Shown: positions 62,301-64,000 of the stretch, one piece after another
Position numbering within the stretch: position 1 is the first letter of the stretch
Layout: each line of letters begins with the position of its first letter
From: Cymbomonas tetramitiformis
Taxonomy: Eukaryota > Chlorophyta > Pyramimonadophyceae > Pyramimonadales > Pyramimonadaceae
Direction: 5' to 3'
Length of the DNA: 64,000 nucleotides
NCBI GenBank assembly: GCA_001247695.2
Contig: LGRX02034311.1
Span: 1-64,000 of the forward strand
Position numbers and translations under genes: made by a program
Notes under the pieces: generated by a model
Database searches by the model: none
Told to the model about the DNA's origin: nothing
What the model saw: only the letters and a program-made list of their open reading frames with translations

Positions 62301-64000
62301 GATGCCGCCTCACAAATACAACTGTTCCGATCAACTATAACAGACAATGAGGACCGCCGCAGGCGGTCCCGACACCTCACGGCCCTAGCCTTGGCAACCT
62401 TTCTGGCTATTATCATTCAGTGCCTATTCCTATTCTTCATGGACTTCCAATCAATATCAGGCGACAGTACAGTGGACAGAGGTGTCGGTGGTGTTAGCCC
62501 CTTGGCTTGGCAGCAGACTGGCAGTGTCCTCGAGACCACCTCACACCTGGCACACCTCATGATCACTGTCGGTGGTGCCGTGGTGCACATGTCTTGGTGG
62601 CTCGGCTTCACGTGGACGGCACACGGCACACCACCACCTGGGCTAGTGTTCACCTGTAGCCCTGTTATCTCGGCCTATACACTATCACGGGACGGCGATG
62701 GCATTGTGGTAGACTCTGGTGCCACTGGAAATATCACAGGCACCAGGTCCAGGATCTCTGCTCTAGACACCTCCGCCACTATTGGCTTCTCTACGGTGAT
62801 GACAGGTCCCGTATCCCGAACTGACGGGACCTGTACACTACACCTCTATGGCCGAGAGATACTGTCAGGGGAGATAGACGAGTACACTATACCTGGCTGC
62901 CACTTCAAGGAAGGCGCCAGGACACTCCTATCTACCCGGGTTATGCTCCGGCATGGCTTCAGTTCCCCAGACTTCATTACTATGACCTATACCCACCTGG
63001 ACTCAGGCAGAACATATCGTATCACAGACAATCAGGTGGATTACCTCTGGGATGAGCCGCAGCGCCCGCACTCTCACCACTTCGGCTCAGCAGCTGTCAG
63101 GACCCGCACAGGTGACTCATCAGACTGGCAGTGGAGTAATAGCGAGTACACTAAATGGGCTACTACTCACGGCTCTCCTACAGCTACAGCTAAACTTGGT
63201 ACTCCGGCTTTTGATGTATCTATGTATGGGGACTCTCTGCCTGTTGGAGAGGGTAACAATCATCCGGCTCTTGAACACTGGTCTATCTCAGATGACTGTC
63301 ACACCAAACAGTGGACGGGTCAGTTCTTCTATGGCAACATTCCCTTCAGTATCAGTATGATTGACAGAATGCTGACTAAGGGCAACCATGACTTTCTACT
63401 TGACCCGCATAATACCACCTACTTCTGGATTGTCCCGTATATGCCACAACACCAAATATGGCACAAGACTTGCACTATGGAGGTACTACACATCTATCCT
63501 AAAGGCAGTAAGAGGATATTCAGCTTCTCTCGGAAGCACACATATGCTTCCAGTCACCCACTGACACCGGCTGGCTCAGATGGCGGACCTGACAGAGTAT
63601 TCATTGATGGCACTCCCTTTGAGATCTGTATCCTGTTCAGGAACAGAAACACACCTGTTCGGGTCAGTCCCTTTGTGGAGTTCCATGCCGTCATGGGTCA
63701 CGGCTCTACGGCCAGTCTGCTTAAGCTCTACGACCTGCCTGGCATACAGCTCGGTCGGCCTCTGCTGTCTAGGCGAGCTATAGCAGCTATGCCGACCTGC
63801 TCTCAGTTCTGTGCAGTATGCTGTACCAGTAAGCTGAAGCAGAAGCCCTGTGGACACCATGACCAGTTGAGATCAGTGGCCATACAGCCCGGCCAGAAGT
63901 GGGCTGCTGACTTGACAGGACCTATTACCCCAGCTGGCTACAATGGCCACCTGTACCGATGCCAATTCATTGACTATGTCAGCAGATTCATATTTGTGTA
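59388..64000 (+). CDS. Copia Gag-Pol polyprotein, copy 2, partial
   Basis: ATG 59388 (GCCATGG) corresponds to 23782 of copy 1. The frame is open to the window end (about 1537 codons) and covers Gag, zinc knuckle, the membrane-spacer with both helices, protease and the first part of integrase (through AADLTGP). I saw two or three amino-acid changes against copy 1 (for example Ala for Thr near 60956 and Thr for Ala near 63314) and no stop codon. If the missing part is equally intact, this could be an active, autonomous copy. Confidence 0.93.
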   Translation, partial: MASTPYQLMAPARLRAHPAGASKRQLQFDQLVATPVAALSQQSAAEKKFDSDSAAFLDDHQKIEALVRGIKSKLCGKGDAIDEWRFCGDESNARSLLDSLVEELTSRLTRFNPLFAHAFRLSDATATVMPTPNKLLKELLEYLCGGPALASVREAHRYFPDDGKVILTALVRDVMPDLEDFDKTDFIFTPTVEVPAGVNPKQFIKAFTDAVSNASTDLGQHSSLDISREDAVRLFLRRTCPVTYKQVHEDYAIEKVKTQADLTLVSCGLAIQRVYNTLGKTKQLTSAFYNDAGHRHGERGGLDSRGAPDLRPPRPRDVYYPSRSSHPFKGKGKSFRFAASPLPKGGNWPQGISRKGKGKGKGKGKKGKGKSQKTRVTFHPGSKQFMGNCWSCGGRHRQADCTHMQHLAAHSMRLDPEALAEGAFTDVLTARFQAAYEHSEEAFQAVCWEHGTPDICDSSESVCTYPDDGSMSFAAYLTQGDEDSHAPAWAPQEWTDSEWDAWETDSYTQEQHEEWDRLQRKASAKFQAFCFAGEEADYNEQDLQEPYSSLSLGRVHFYGFGVGGVDRDTTHTPPVVARMDSAPAVAPLDSSSFYRADPSIACSPCDPQPASIRSRLDAGVMLCGAAQTLDHAAAVSGDTPDDAEHGDTCLHPVSALFAHEASLEPSSGLFADMVLAGDLRFQSMTEQHRSEKREEGGAWGPRSWSSQLESVTGPEPSPPVELRLSLPSRVKVATPPGLTDREQDHWDRLWCEDHTQPTRWHDTLPASAATTPRVPRVPPPVMPFPPGPGPCFVPAGAGLYATATDPPASGHGVPAGSVVEASDETDDPEPRGSGEGQHYDPPPSVTSPTLRRGVGRGGVPFYRHALVSTLVVLGFLGCAMADVDLLQGQEDASDRLRLLSPGGPRGGAQGTGTGILYDWGSDGGTWAGNNGNSGSCDWEWSDSGTGHSSSGSGTGDSHSDHGQFPSSGMPPDAASQIQLFRSTITDNEDRRRRSRHLTALALATFLAIIIQCLFLFFMDFQSISGDSTVDRGVGGVSPLAWQQTGSVLETTSHLAHLMITVGGAVVHMSWWLGFTWTAHGTPPPGLVFTCSPVISAYTLSRDGDGIVVDSGATGNITGTRSRISALDTSATIGFSTVMTGPVSRTDGTCTLHLYGREILSGEIDEYTIPGCHFKEGARTLLSTRVMLRHGFSSPDFITMTYTHLDSGRTYRITDNQVDYLWDEPQRPHSHHFGSAAVRTRTGDSSDWQWSNSEYTKWATTHGSPTATAKLGTPAFDVSMYGDSLPVGEGNNHPALEHWSISDDCHTKQWTGQFFYGNIPFSISMIDRMLTKGNHDFLLDPHNTTYFWIVPYMPQHQIWHKTCTMEVLHIYPKGSKRIFSFSRKHTYASSHPLTPAGSDGGPDRVFIDGTPFEICILFRNRNTPVRVSPFVEFHAVMGHGSTASLLKLYDLPGIQLGRPLLSRRAIAAMPTCSQFCAVCCTSKLKQKPCGHHDQLRSVAIQPGQKWAADLTGPITPAGYNGHLYRCQFIDYVSRFIFV

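Larger units (their letters stand above)
58623..64000 (+). mobile_element. Ty1/Copia retrotransposon, copy 2, cut by the window edge
   Basis: Collinear with copy 1 at a constant offset of 35606 bp with no net indels over 5.4 kb and only about eight base differences seen by eye. The five bases before its LTR are GAAGT, similar to the GAAGA target of copy 1. The 3' half lies outside the window. Confidence 0.95.

Overview
The window looks like nuclear DNA of a photosynthetic eukaryote with a repeat-rich genome. The one convincing host gene is a five-exon, nuclear-type tatC (thylakoid twin-arginine translocase) with GT-AG introns and a likely plastid transit peptide. A nuclear tatC is typical of green algae, chlorarachniophytes and dinoflagellates, because many red-lineage plastids keep the gene in the organelle. 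A green alga fits best, but the species cannot be fixed from this sequence. No rRNA, tRNA or CRISPR array was seen.

Layout. 1-9.9 kb: AT-rich spacers with several unrelated minisatellites (48-, 83-, 10-, 80- and 46-bp units), one possible terminal exon (3487-3600) and a decayed C5-methyltransferase-like gene (6.27-6.96 kb). 9.89-14.63 kb: tatC on the minus strand, with two minisatellites in its last intron. 15.9-21.0 kb: a 175-bp satellite array split by a 3.25-kb LTR element that encodes only a Gag-like protein (16685-19931, target duplication GTGTT). 21.7-52.07 kb: a nest of elements. The outermost is a giant minus-strand Ty3/Gypsy element (5' LTR tip at 52073). Its pol carries RT, RNase H, a DNMT3-like cytosine methyltransferase, integrase and a PHD finger. 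At about 36.7 kb its reading frame runs into the tail of a different, Copia-family Gag. That Gag tail is split by a complete Copia element on the plus strand (23017-35959, target duplication GAAGA). The Copia element is itself split by a Mutator-like foldback element (30708-34163, 9-10-bp duplication). The Gypsy is also hit by a hAT-like MITE (41056-41671) and a pogo/Tc1-like MITE (46745-47223). 52.1-58.6 kb: spacers with dispersed palindromes, a triple 299-bp repeat and microsatellites. 58.6 kb to the end: a second, nearly identical copy of the same Copia element, cut by the window edge.

Two things stand out. First, the Gypsy polyprotein combines a DNA-methylation writer and a PHD chromatin reader in one pol. 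Second, the Copia polyprotein and two related Gag-only proteins share a transmembrane segment ending in an A-x-A motif between the nucleocapsid and the C-terminal region. These three elements also share LTR tips and a polypurine-like tract, which suggests one autonomous Copia lineage with parasitic Gag-only relatives.

Coordinates of splice sites, LTR ends and target duplications were read by eye from the sequence. Family assignments rest on recognised motifs, not on database searches.
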